Both the position numbers and the translations under genes were made by a program. A DNA stretch of 46,443 nucleotides from Roseibacillus sp. (lineage in GTDB: Bacteria; Verrucomicrobiota; Verrucomicrobiia; Verrucomicrobiales; Akkermansiaceae), in NCBI GenBank assembly GCA_002709395.1, contig PAQU01000079.1, positions 7,268 to 53,710 of the forward strand. The letters are read 5' to 3'. Shown in pieces: positions 17,589 through 26,050 of this stretch (the stretch's first letter is position 1; each line of letters opens with the position of its first letter). Below the pieces are notes generated by a model. The model worked only from the letters and a program-made list of their open reading frames with translations, did not search any database and had not been told where the DNA came from.

Positions 17589-18938
17589 CTAATCGATGGT
17601 CGCAGCAGTAGCAGGATCGAGGTCAGGGGCCGATTCCCGGCGTTTGCGGGGGGGAAGATAGCGAGCCATGCGGATGGCGAGGATCCAGCCAGTCAGGGCT
17701 GTTGCGAGGCCCGGGGCAAAGGGACTCCACTGCTGGGAATTAAGGTAGAGATTGGCCAGAAGGGCAGGGACTGCAACCAGAAGCCCGGCATAGGAGAGGT
17801 GGCGCAAGGCAGCCGGTAGGCCGAGCAGGAGGGCTGCAATCACCGCGATCATTCCAAGGAGAGCGATCTCTTTCAGCAGCGTCAGTCGCTGGTGAGTCTC
17901 AAGGCCCTCGGGTCGGGGAAGTCTGTCGAGGGTGGCTATTGTCTGGAGGGTGGTGTTTTTTTTCTGAAGGGCGGAGGATGCCTCGCTGCCCGGATCAGCA
18001 AAAAGGACACAGGCTGGGACCGTATCGGTCTTCTCACTGATGGCAGCCCGGGTGCTTGCGACCTGGCTGGGGCTGTAAGCCTCAACGGCCAGTCTCTCGA
18101 TTGCGATCGGAGGGTTGACGGGTTCGATCTGTAGTGCGCCAAATTCGTCTATGGGGATCATCGGCCCGCTTCCCACCCGGATATTTTGTCCCAGGTTGAT
18201 GTGAACCTCGTGGGCAGAAACATTGGACTGGGCCATTGTCACGGCGAGAGGAAAGGAAGGGATGATGTGATCTCCCCATCGCAGGATGGCAAGGTTGTCC
18301 GTGCCCGTGCCCTCACGGGGCCGAAAGGCAAACCTGACGTTGGGTGCGGGGGTAACGGAGGGAGGAAAGAGGACATGGTTGACATCGATGAGGCTGTTGG
18401 TCTCGCCGGTTACATTCGAGAGTGGAATCGCACAGGCCTGCAGATAGGTTGGAATGGGCTGGCTTCTTTGCAGGCGGTCAAGGTCGACGGTCAGGACCAC
18501 GGTCTCAAACTGGGAGAGAGCGGTGTTGAGGCTGGCGAGTCTTCCGAGGTGAGCGACCCCTTCTCCTTTCCAGGAAAGAGGTTCCTCGATGGCGGCAATG
18601 CGGGACCCAACCTGGTGCGCGTGGTTGAAAAGCCCCCACCAGTCCTCAGGTTCCAGCGGGTAGTGGAGGTCCTCAGCGGCCCGTTCATCGACGGTGACCT
18701 GGAGGTATGTTCGTGCTGTGCCCGGGACCATCGGCCGGACGAGGCGTTTGCGCAGGCTGGGCTGCGGGTTGTCGATCACGAATTCTTCCCCTTCCCTCGA
18801 ACTCGCGAGGAGTCTTGCGAAGATGGCGTCCTCCTTTTCCCGCAAAGGCTCCCAGCCCTCGGCCAGGAAGGCCACGCAGATTCCGGCCTCGAGAGCAAGG
18901 ACGAAAAGAATGAGGCGTGTCAGCCAGGAGGTCATCAA
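17589..18938 (-). CDS. Membrane protein with CHASE2-like extracytoplasmic domain
   Basis: A 449-residue protein not confidently recognised. One N-terminal TM (about 7-25) precedes an extracytoplasmic region of about 320 residues with features like CHASE2 sensors: an N-terminal 'IFARLLAS' segment, a central beta-rich part, then 'IIPSFPLAVTMAQ' followed by a ligand-like 'IRVGSGPMIPIDEFGALQI' block. The C-terminus has two or three TMs (about 360-430) and a short basic tail. No kinase, cyclase or phosphatase output domain follows, unlike most CHASE2 proteins. Its stop abuts the longest argB ORF. CHASE2 assignment is tentative, from pattern only. Confidence 0.55.
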   Translation of the reverse strand: MMTSWLTRLILFVLALEAGICVAFLAEGWEPLREKEDAIFARLLASSREGEEFVIDNPQPSLRKRLVRPMVPGTARTYLQVTVDERAAEDLHYPLEPEDWWGLFNHAHQVGSRIAAIEEPLSWKGEGVAHLGRLASLNTALSQFETVVLTVDLDRLQRSQPIPTYLQACAIPLSNVTGETNSLIDVNHVLFPPSVTPAPNVRFAFRPREGTGTDNLAILRWGDHIIPSFPLAVTMAQSNVSAHEVHINLGQNIRVGSGPMIPIDEFGALQIEPVNPPIAIERLAVEAYSPSQVASTRAAISEKTDTVPACVLFADPGSEASSALQKKNTTLQTIATLDRLPRPEGLETHQRLTLLKEIALLGMIAVIAALLLGLPAALRHLSYAGLLVAVPALLANLYLNSQQWSPFAPGLATALTGWILAIRMARYLPPRKRRESAPDLDPATAATID

Positions 18939-19008
18939 AGGTTCAGAGCTTCAGTCGGTCTTCCTCGAAGAAGGCGCAGGTTGATGATGCAGGACGGTAA
19001 ACAGAATT

Positions 19009-19965
19009 CTATTTTTCAATAGCGCTTTCCAGGATTGGTCGCAAAGCCCCCTCCAGTGGAGTATTCTGAACCTGGGAGAGTAGGAGTTTTGCTGCTGCAG
19101 GGATGTGCTGTGCATACCAGTCGAGGTGTTGCTCGTGGAGGATGTGGGCGTAGGCCCCGAGGGCCTGCATCAGGCGCTGGGTTGCACAATCGCGCAGCAG
19201 TTCCGGCACGGGACGCTCCTCGGAGATGTCCTCCCAGAGATCAAGGAGCTTTGCCTGATCCTCCTCAGAGTGATCAAGGTAGGGATCGTAGAGGAGAGAG
19301 GCGAGGTCATACTCCTGTCGCCCGAGCCGGAGGCCCTGGAAGTCGATCAGCCATGACTTGTCGTCATGGAGGATGATATTCTGGGACTGGAAGTCACGAT
19401 GGATGAGATTGCGGTGAGATGATCCGAGATTGCTGCTCAATCTGGAGAGGTTCCCGTCGTTGCGGAGATCCGTGCCGTCGAGGCCGAGGTGCTTTTCCAC
19501 CAGATTGTCGATGAAGTAGTCCTGTTCCCAGGCATAGGTTTCCGGCCCGAATGCCGGGGAAAGTTCGAGGTCCCGGGGTGGTCGCGTGTAAAAGAGGCGG
19601 TCCAGTTGCTCAAGGGCACTGCGGTAGTATGGTTCACGATGTTCCCAGGGCTGTTTTGCGATTGAAAGGAGGTCTTCCTCCCCGAGGTCCTCTACAAGGG
19701 CGATGTGGCGTCCCGGATTATCGTAGAGGACTTCTGGAACATTGATGCGGTTCTTCTTGAGAAAACGTGCAACGGGCAGGAAGTAGCGGTTGTCCTTACG
19801 CTCCAGGGTGTAGTGGATCCCGATGAAGGGGGGGTGGCCTTCTGCCCTGAGGCGGACGATGGTGCGCCCTGAAGCTCCACGCTTGATGGGTTCAAGGATG
19901 ACGGTGTGGTCCGGGTCGAGCTTGAGGTGTGCACGAACGGCGGTAAGCAGGGTATCGGCGGCCAT
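19009..19965 (-). CDS. amgK: Aminoglycoside-phosphotransferase-fold sugar kinase, AmgK-like
   Basis: A 318-residue kinase with the APH/choline-kinase fold. Seen: the catalytic loop 'NLIHRDFQSQNIIL' (Asp as base), the DFG-equivalent 'SWLIDFQGLRLGRQEYDLASLL', and an N-terminal nucleotide-binding lobe ('RTIVRLRAEG', 'ALVEDLGEEDLL'). In Pseudomonas, AmgK phosphorylates N-acetylmuramate (or GlcNAc) at C1 in cell-wall recycling and is encoded beside MurU. Here the adjacent upstream gene is a MurU-like nucleotidyltransferase in the same direction (about 100 bp away), which is the main support. Substrate is inferred from this pairing. A general aminoglycoside phosphotransferase role is unlikely. Confidence 0.8.
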   Translation of the reverse strand: MAADTLLTAVRAHLKLDPDHTVILEPIKRGASGRTIVRLRAEGHPPFIGIHYTLERKDNRYFLPVARFLKKNRINVPEVLYDNPGRHIALVEDLGEEDLLSIAKQPWEHREPYYRSALEQLDRLFYTRPPRDLELSPAFGPETYAWEQDYFIDNLVEKHLGLDGTDLRNDGNLSRLSSNLGSSHRNLIHRDFQSQNIILHDDKSWLIDFQGLRLGRQEYDLASLLYDPYLDHSEEDQAKLLDLWEDISEERPVPELLRDCATQRLMQALGAYAHILHEQHLDWYAQHIPAAAKLLLSQVQNTPLEGALRPILESAIEK

Positions 19966-20065
19966 GGGAAAACGCTGGAAGACTGCGCCATTTCTGGCTT
20001 TGCAGTGGTTGGGGAGGGGGTGTGATCGATAGGGATTGCCGGTGTAGAGCCTTGGAGGACCCGGG

Positions 20066-20974
20066 TTAGAGGTCGGCGTTGTGCCGGGTCCCGGTGACGG
20101 GAGTGGATGAATAGACGATACAGTTTGTCAATTGCGCACCTTCCTCGACCTGACTACCGGGCCAGAGAACCGAGGCCAGGACAGTGGCGCCTGCCCCGAT
20201 TGACGCTCCGGGGCCGATCGAGGAGGCTTCTACCATTGCAGATTGGCTTACAGAGGCCCCGGGATGGCACAATGTACCGAGTTCCCGGTGCTGATGGGCG
20301 TCGAGGTAGGATTGACGGGTCCCGAGGTCCAGCCAGATCCCGTCATCGTGAGTAGAGGCTCCAAGCTCGCCTTTGCGGATGAGTTCCAGGAAGGACGGGA
20401 TAATGGAAATTTTTTGGTCGGGGGGGATATCCTGAAAGGCAGCGGAGTTGATACAGTAGACTCCTGTAAATTGGTGCGTCCCGCTGGCTTTACCCAGGAG
20501 TTCCCGGATATCCACGATTTCGTTGCCTTCAACGGCGATATGGGTTTCGTGCCCCGAGGAACGGAGTGCCAAGGTGGCCGTTCTACCTGAACTTGTATGA
20601 TCCTTGATCAGGGTTGTGAGGTTCAAGCTAGTAAGGATATCGCCATTGCAGACGAGAAGGGGTTGGTCTCCGACCCAGGATTCGATGTTTTTCAACCCTC
20701 CTCCGGTTTCAAGCAGGACCGGTTCGTGGAAGAAGGTCAGGGGCGCCCCCCGGTAGGAGCTTCCGGGGAAAGCCTCCTGCCACTTCTCGGGCAGGTGATG
20801 GGTGTTGATGGCAAATTCCTCGATCCCGGCAGCGAGACAATTATCAAGAGTATATTCGACCAGCGGGCGGTGAAAAACCGGGATGAGAGGTTTTGGGAGA
20901 ACGTCGGTAAGGGGGCGCAGGCGTGTGCCCAGGCCAGCTCCCAGCACAAATGCTTTCTTTATCGGGGTGCTCAC
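20066..20974 (-). CDS. murU: NTP-transferase, MurU-like (MurNAc-1-P uridylyltransferase) with beta-helix tail
   Basis: A 302-residue sugar-1-phosphate nucleotidyltransferase. Seen: 'FVLGAGLGTRLRPLTDVLPKPLIPV' at the N-terminus (Rossmann G-loop and Lys), 'ETGGGLKNIE', 'VCNGDIL' with the metal-binding Asp, and 'DDGIWLDLGTRQSYLDAH'. The last 70 residues are left-handed beta-helix (hexapeptide) repeats: 'GASVSQSAMVEASSIGPGAS' and on. Pseudomonas MurU, from memory about 220 residues, lacks such a tail. Next to the AmgK-like kinase it probably makes UDP-MurNAc, bypassing de novo MurA/MurB. GlmU-like or mannose/heptose transferase roles are the alternatives. Confidence 0.78.
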   Translation of the reverse strand: MSTPIKKAFVLGAGLGTRLRPLTDVLPKPLIPVFHRPLVEYTLDNCLAAGIEEFAINTHHLPEKWQEAFPGSSYRGAPLTFFHEPVLLETGGGLKNIESWVGDQPLLVCNGDILTSLNLTTLIKDHTSSGRTATLALRSSGHETHIAVEGNEIVDIRELLGKASGTHQFTGVYCINSAAFQDIPPDQKISIIPSFLELIRKGELGASTHDDGIWLDLGTRQSYLDAHQHRELGTLCHPGASVSQSAMVEASSIGPGASIGAGATVLASVLWPGSQVEEGAQLTNCIVYSSTPVTGTRHNADL

Positions 20975-21087
20975 GGAGGGAGGGAGTTGGGCAGTCTCTG
21001 GAGCTTCTCCTGGCAGCAGGGAGGTCGTGGTCGCCCTTCCGTCTGGTAGCGACGTTACTTGTTGCTTTTTCCAAGTGATGGGCAGCC

Positions 21088-21807
21088 CTATCCAGTCTTT
21101 ACGGGGTCTTCCGGGGTGAGACCAACCACCAGGTCGAGGCGGGCGGTAAGCTCGCCAGCCTTGGATCCGGCGAGTGGCTTGAATGGAATGGTCACGAGCT
21201 TCTGCAGCTTTGGGTCTCCTCCACCGATCCTTCGATAGAGGAAGTCCTTGAGGTTCTTCTTTTCACCTTCGATATAGAGCTGAGTGGTCAGGATCCGCTT
21301 GTTCCGATGGGAAACGGCAACATGAATATGCGGAGTGCGCCCGGGGTAGGAGGGAGGTTTGATCGTGCGAAAGTGATACTGGCCCTTGGATCCGGTCAGG
21401 AAACGCCCGTAACTCTGGAAATTGCGATCCCGCTTGTCCTGTCCCTGAGCCTTGGAATGGAGGTAGATGCCCTGGTTGTCGACCTGCCAGATTTCAACCA
21501 CGGCATTACGGAGAGGCTGACCCTTGGTATTCATTACCACGCCACTGAGATAGGAGACCGCACCCACAGCGGGGCTGATCTTGTCGTTGACGATAAGAAG
21601 GTCGTTGTCCGTATCCAGCGGGAGGTTATCAGGATAAAAGGGGCCCTCCGCATCCGTGGGCGTGCGGGTGAGGGCCTCTGCGAGGGCACCGGGTACCGTG
21701 AAGAAGGCAGCCGATCCCGCCAGAGCGTTCTGGAGAAATTTACGCCGGTGGTAGTCAGGGCAACCGGAAAGGGTGTCGATGGGTCTCATGGGCCGGTAGT
21801 ATCGCAT
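21088..21807 (-). CDS. Intradiol ring-cleavage dioxygenase-like protein, Tat-exported
   Basis: A secreted member of the protocatechuate/catechol dioxygenase fold. A twin-arginine signal is visible ('YHRRKFLQNALAGSAAFFTVPGALAEA'). The body holds 'PTDAEGPFYPDNLP', 'VVEIWQVDNQGIYLH', 'GQYHFRTIKPPSYPGRTPHIHVAV', with Tyr and two His in the positions that bind Fe(III) in intradiol enzymes. Exported versions are known in many soil bacteria; their substrates are poorly known. The longest ORF starts at TTG 21858, overlapping the mutY stop. I chose ATG 21807; 21789 is also possible. The position after mutY suggests co-transcription, not a shared function. Confidence 0.82.
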   Translation of the reverse strand: MRYYRPMRPIDTLSGCPDYHRRKFLQNALAGSAAFFTVPGALAEALTRTPTDAEGPFYPDNLPLDTDNDLLIVNDKISPAVGAVSYLSGVVMNTKGQPLRNAVVEIWQVDNQGIYLHSKAQGQDKRDRNFQSYGRFLTGSKGQYHFRTIKPPSYPGRTPHIHVAVSHRNKRILTTQLYIEGEKKNLKDFLYRRIGGGDPKLQKLVTIPFKPLAGSKAGELTARLDLVVGLTPEDPVKTG

Positions 21808-21854
21808 GGAATCGAGACCGGGAAAAGGACAGGTTGCCGCCCCCCGGAGAGCAA

Positions 21855-22883
21855 TCAAAGCAGGTCTGCGAGGGCTCTTCGGAAAGGGGAGGGCATGGGA
21901 AGGGTCCGGAGGGCATTGCAGGAGTGGAATTTTTCACGGGTATTTTTTCCCGGGGGAGGGAGCTGGGATGGGGTGCAGTGGTAGATATACATGGTCACCT
22001 TGTGATTGGTAATGCCATATTTACGGGTGGCCAGAAGTGGAAAGTCCGCCAACTGATCGTGGTCGCGCTCCGGTAGCTTCCACAGGCCATTGCGCCGGGA
22101 CCCCTCCTCCTTGGCCATCAGGACAGGTCCGTTACGCTTGCGGACCAGCAGGACATGCTCGTCGACTTCAACCCATCGGCGGCGCGGTTGTTTGAGGGGA
22201 AGCTTCTCGGGGTTGCGGGTGTTACAGAAATCCCGGACCGGACACTCGTGGCAGCGGGGAGAGCGGGGGGAGCAGTGGGACTGCCCCAGTTCCATCAAGG
22301 CGGAGTTGAAGGCACGTGCATCCCGGGAGGGCAGCAGGGTTTCAGCCCAGGACCAGAGCTGGTTCTGGTTTTCCGGAGTGGCGACAGGTTTCCACCAGTC
22401 GAAGAGACGGGACAGGAGGCGGGTGATATTCGCCTCCACGATCGGAGCGGGATAATCAAAGGCAAAGCTGGCCACCGCACCGGCAGTATACCGACCGATG
22501 CCGGGAAGCGACTCAAGGGCCCGGGGTTCGGGTGGGAATTCCCCATCATGTTTTTCGAGGATCACCCGGGCGGTTTTCTGAAGATTGCGGACGCGGTTAT
22601 AATAGCCGAGACCTTCCCAGGCCCGCAGTAGTTTGTTCTCAGGTGCCCGGGCCAGGGTGTTCAGGTCAGGAAATTCCTCGAGGAAGCGTTCAAAGCGGCG
22701 GTTCTGGATTACTGCGCGAACGGTTGTCTGCTGGAGCATGACCTCAGAAACAAGGATCGCATACGGGTCGGAGGTTTGTCGCCATGGATGGTCTGCTCCA
22801 TTTGCATTGAACCAGCGAAGGAGCGCACCGCGGAAGGCCCTGATGTTGCGCAGGGCATGGCGGGTAGCGACGGGTTTGGACAC
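21855..22883 (-). CDS. mutY: A/G-specific adenine glycosylase
   Basis: A 342-residue base-excision enzyme that removes adenine opposite 8-oxoguanine. Seen: 'HPWRQTSDPYAILVSEVMLQQT' (catalytic Glu47), 'WEGLGYYNR', helix-hairpin-helix 'LPGIGRYTAGAV', and the 4Fe-4S cysteines C-x6-C-x2-C-x5-C ('CSPRSPRCHECPVRDFC'). A C-terminal NUDIX-like 8-oxoG-reading domain has 'RRNGLWKLPERD'. The usual catalytic Asp in 'DGNV' is Glu here ('PIVEANITRLLSRL', Glu150). The start is ATG, divergent from rnhC with a 53-bp gap. Confidence 0.93.
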   Translation of the reverse strand: MSKPVATRHALRNIRAFRGALLRWFNANGADHPWRQTSDPYAILVSEVMLQQTTVRAVIQNRRFERFLEEFPDLNTLARAPENKLLRAWEGLGYYNRVRNLQKTARVILEKHDGEFPPEPRALESLPGIGRYTAGAVASFAFDYPAPIVEANITRLLSRLFDWWKPVATPENQNQLWSWAETLLPSRDARAFNSALMELGQSHCSPRSPRCHECPVRDFCNTRNPEKLPLKQPRRRWVEVDEHVLLVRKRNGPVLMAKEEGSRRNGLWKLPERDHDQLADFPLLATRKYGITNHKVTMYIYHCTPSQLPPPGKNTREKFHSCNALRTLPMPSPFRRALADLL

Positions 22884-22936
22884 GGGGGAAACATCGGTTA
22901 TTGCAGAAGTCAGGTCGAACCTAGAAAGTCAGCGGG

Positions 22937-23860
22937 GTGGCATTAACAACCTACACACAGGAGATCGGGGAGGAGGATGTGGAAAGGTTGCGTGGGATCC
23001 TCGAGCGGGATGGTTTTGAGCTTCTTGAGAAAGCCCATGCGTATTACGGAGCGCGGAAGGGAAAGCTCAGTATTACGGTCTACAAGAAGGGGCCCAAGGT
23101 TCTGATACAGGGGAAAGAGACCGAGGACTTCGTGAAGTTCACCCTCGAGCCTGAAATTCTAGGAGAGGCGCGCCTGGGATATGAGGAAATCCATAATCCG
23201 GAGATGTTCGAACCGCATTTTGGGATCGATGAAAGTGGAAAGGGAGACTACTTCGGACCTCTTGTGATCGCCGGGGCTTACACGGACGGGGTGGGTACCC
23301 GGGCCCTGATGGAGGCGGGGGTGATGGACTCCAAGCGGGTGAGCTCGAGCGAGCGGATCAGGGGTCTTGCCGGAGCAATCCGAAGGACCCAGGGGGTGGT
23401 TGAATCCGTGGTGCTGATCGGGCCCGAACGTTATAATGATCTCTACGAAGGATTTTCTAACCTGAATGAGTTACTTGCCTGGGGCCATGCCACGGTCATC
23501 GAGGAGTTGTCCAAGCGAGTGCCGGATTGTCCGCGGGCCCTCAGTGATCAGTTCGCTAATCCCCGGGTTCTGCAGCGGGCGCTGGGGCAGAAGGGGGTGG
23601 ATCTTGAACTGCAGCAGCGGACGAAGGGGGAAAGCGACGTGGCAGTTGCGGCTGCTTCCATTCTGGCACGGGAGGCTTTTGTGAATTGGATCGAGCGGGC
23701 AGGGGATCAATGGGGCGTTGCTCTGGCACTCGGGGCGGGTCCGCCAGTTCTGGAGGCCGGCCGGGACTTTCTTGACCGCCACGGAGAGGAGGACCTGAGG
23801 AAAGTGGCAAAACTACATTTCAAAACGACAAATCAGTTGACCGACGGCAGAATTGAATGA
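22937..23860 (+). CDS. rnhC: Ribonuclease HIII
   Basis: A 307-residue RNase H type 2 fold enzyme that cleaves RNA in RNA-DNA hybrids. The N-terminal about 80 residues form the TBP-like substrate-binding domain specific to HIII. The catalytic domain has 'FGIDESGKGDYFGPLVIAG' (Asp-Glu pair), 'DSKRVSSSER', 'NLNELLAWGHA' and 'GESDVAVAAASILAREAF'. These, with the N-terminal domain, separate it from RnhB. The start is GTG with no strong ribosome-binding site. An HU-family gene follows 74 bp later in the same direction. Confidence 0.93.
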   Translation: MALTTYTQEIGEEDVERLRGILERDGFELLEKAHAYYGARKGKLSITVYKKGPKVLIQGKETEDFVKFTLEPEILGEARLGYEEIHNPEMFEPHFGIDESGKGDYFGPLVIAGAYTDGVGTRALMEAGVMDSKRVSSSERIRGLAGAIRRTQGVVESVVLIGPERYNDLYEGFSNLNELLAWGHATVIEELSKRVPDCPRALSDQFANPRVLQRALGQKGVDLELQQRTKGESDVAVAAASILAREAFVNWIERAGDQWGVALALGAGPPVLEAGRDFLDRHGEEDLRKVAKLHFKTTNQLTDGRIE

Positions 23861-23934
23861 GTTCTTCCCTGCCACTCATTTTGTCGTTACAATTGGCTCG
23901 GAGTGTGCTGTCCATAGAACTTGTAAGCTATTTG

Positions 23935-24267
23935 ATGTCTACGATTACGAAACGAGATTTGGTGGTCCGGATCAGCAATGAAACCGGGTTAACGCAGCAG
24001 CAGGTTTTTGACGTGGTGCAGAAGACTCTGGACGCGGTTACCCTGGAACTTGCTCAGGGAAATACCGTGGTTATGAGGAATTTTGGTACCTTTGAAGTTC
24101 GCCAGACGAAGGCCAAGGTGGGGCGCAACCCCAAGGATCCGGGGAAAGATGTCCCCATTCCTCCCCGTGCGGTGGTCAAGTTCAAGCCGGGCAAGGAAAT
24201 GAAGGAGAAAGTCGCCCGGATTCTTCCGGCTATTCAGCAGCAGGCTCAGGTAGACCTGCCTGAGTGA
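23935..24267 (+). CDS. HU/IHF-family DNA-binding protein
   Basis: A 110-residue nucleoid protein. The ORF track begins at 23857, overlapping rnhC. The ATG at 23935 gives 'MSTITKRDLVVRISNETGLTQQQV', a normal HU start. Seen: 'GNTVVMRNFGTFEVRQTKAKVGRNPKDPGKDVPIP' covering the beta-arm with the conserved 'GRNP', and 'VVKFKPGKEMKEKV' at the end. The C-terminus extends about 15 residues past the usual end with a Gln-rich tail. It probably has its own promoter. Confidence 0.93.
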   Translation: MSTITKRDLVVRISNETGLTQQQVFDVVQKTLDAVTLELAQGNTVVMRNFGTFEVRQTKAKVGRNPKDPGKDVPIPPRAVVKFKPGKEMKEKVARILPAIQQQAQVDLPE

Positions 24268-24405
24268 ATGCTCCGGATTCTGGCTTGCGTGGTCCCCGGG
24301 CCGGGCGGCTGGATTGAGCGGCGCTGATGGCAGTGTATTGCCTCTGTCCGGACTACCCGGTGCTGGAGGATTGTCAGGTTCCCCTTGTTCTGGCAAGGTG
24401 AGGTC

Positions 24406-24915
24406 ATGGGGAAATTCCTGGTATCTCTCTTCGCACTAGCTTCTGTCCTCCTGACCTCCTGTGGGGGAGGAGGATACAAGGGTTACATGACTCGTTCCTA
24501 CAGCATCAGAGGTGTGCAGTATAACCCGATGAGCGTGGAACAGGCTCTGAGTTATGAGGAGACGGGGATTGCTTCCTGGTATGATGAGAGCAGTTTCTTT
24601 GGCTTCAAGAGGGGCAATACTTCTCTTGGGGAAAAAGTTGGACGTTTTGATGTGAGCGGAGCCCACAAGACCCTGCCCCTGCCCTGCCGGGTTCGGGTTA
24701 CCAATCTTGCCAATGGCAGGACGGTCAAGATGCGACTTAACGACCGTGGTCCATTCATCGCAGGGCGTATCATTGATGTGACTCCGAGAGCTGCGAGGAA
24801 GCTTGGCTTCAAGGAGAAGGGATTGACCAGGGTGCGGGTGGAGTGCCTGAGCGTTGGGGATGGGAAGTATGAACGGAAGCGCAGCCGGGGAATTCCCTTC
24901 ATACCGTTTTTGTAG
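24406..24915 (+). CDS. rlpA: RlpA-like septal-ring lipoprotein (DPBB domain)
   Basis: A 169-residue lipoprotein from ATG 24406, preceded by a good ribosome-binding site (AAGGTGAGG). Seen: signal peptide with lipobox 'LLTSC' and a glycine run, then a double-psi beta-barrel: 'ETGIASWYDE', 'FDVSGAHKTLPLPCRVRVTNL', 'VKMRLNDRGPFIAGRIIDVTPRAARKLGF'. The catalytic-type Asp in 'LNDRGPF' is present. RlpA cleaves naked peptidoglycan glycans in Pseudomonas. The C-terminal SPOR domain is missing, so septal targeting by denuded glycan binding is not expected. The TTG start at 24385 in the track is not needed. Confidence 0.87.
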   Translation: MGKFLVSLFALASVLLTSCGGGGYKGYMTRSYSIRGVQYNPMSVEQALSYEETGIASWYDESSFFGFKRGNTSLGEKVGRFDVSGAHKTLPLPCRVRVTNLANGRTVKMRLNDRGPFIAGRIIDVTPRAARKLGFKEKGLTRVRVECLSVGDGKYERKRSRGIPFIPFL

Positions 24916-25028
24916 CGGAAGAGCTTAACGGCCGGGCATTGCGGCTTCCGGGATCTCCGGGAAGGCCCCATAAATTCACTGGCACCACCGGGGGAAAGCT
25001 GTTAGGAGCGGCGCCCCTCAGACAGATC

Positions 25029-25976
25029 ATGGTGCAGGAAGAACTCAAGGAAGTGCGTGTCTTCGCCCCTGCTACGGTAGCAAACGTGGCCTGTGGCTAC
25101 GACGTTCTGGGGTTTGCGATCGAGTCTCCGGGCGATGAAGTTGTAGCCCGGCATTCCCCGGAACCGGGACTTCGTATTGTTGAGATCAGCGGGGATGAAG
25201 GGAAACTGCCCACCGAGGTTTCCGAGAATACCGCGGGCGTTGCGGCCCAGGATCTTCTCCGTCATCTCGGGATGCTTGATCGTGGGGTTGAGCTGGAGAT
25301 CCACAAGAAGATGCCCTTTGGGAGCGGTCTGGGATCCAGCGCGGCCAGTGCGGTGGCCGGGGCTTATGCGGTGAACAAGCTTATCGGTGAGCCCCTCACC
25401 AAGAAGCAGCTTCTCCCCTTCGCGATGGCAGGAGAGTCGAGCGCGGACGGAGCGTGGCATGCCGATAACGTGGGCCCGTGTCTGCTGGGAGGGATTATCT
25501 TTATCAGGTCAAATCAGGAACTCGATATCGCCCAGTTGCCCGGGCCGGAAAACCTCTGGGCGGCAGTGGTACACCCGGACATCGAGATCCTGACCAAGGT
25601 TGCGCGGGAAATCCTGCCCCGGGAGGTTCCCCTGGAAAATGTCACCCAGCAGGTTGGTAATCTCGGGGGATTGCTCTGCGGGTTGATTCAGGAGGACTAT
25701 GAGCTGATCAGCCGTTCCATTCATGATGTTATTGCCGAGCCCCGGCGTCAGAAACTCATTCCCGAGTTTTACAGGGCCAAGCGTGATGCAATGGCCGCAG
25801 GGGCCCTGGGATTCAGTATTTCGGGTGCCGGTCCCAGTGTTTTTGCCCTGTGTGAAGGAGAGGAGACCGCCCGGCGGGTGGGAGCGGAGGTGTCGCGGGT
25901 ATTTTCCGAGGCTCCTATTGAAAATCAGGTTTATGTGTCGCGGATCAATCCTCACGGGGTGCATGTGGTTGATTAG
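25029..25976 (+). CDS. thrB: Homoserine kinase
   Basis: A 315-residue GHMP kinase that makes O-phosphohomoserine. Seen: 'VFAPATVANVACGYDVLGFAIE', the ATP loop 'MPFGSGLGSSAASAVAGAYAVN', and the C-terminal 'GFSISGAGPSVFALCE'. I start at ATG 25029 (MVQEELKEVRVFAP) because homologues begin close to this point; the longer ORF from 24939 adds an unlikely 30 residues. thrC follows 74 bp downstream, forming a thrBC unit. Confidence 0.94.
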   Translation: MVQEELKEVRVFAPATVANVACGYDVLGFAIESPGDEVVARHSPEPGLRIVEISGDEGKLPTEVSENTAGVAAQDLLRHLGMLDRGVELEIHKKMPFGSGLGSSAASAVAGAYAVNKLIGEPLTKKQLLPFAMAGESSADGAWHADNVGPCLLGGIIFIRSNQELDIAQLPGPENLWAAVVHPDIEILTKVAREILPREVPLENVTQQVGNLGGLLCGLIQEDYELISRSIHDVIAEPRRQKLIPEFYRAKRDAMAAGALGFSISGAGPSVFALCEGEETARRVGAEVSRVFSEAPIENQVYVSRINPHGVHVVD

Positions 25977-26050
25977 CGGCGGGCAGGTGATAAGGGACCG
26001 GAGGGCATATCCGGGACGAAGCCGGAAACTGATAACCGAATAATTTCCTC

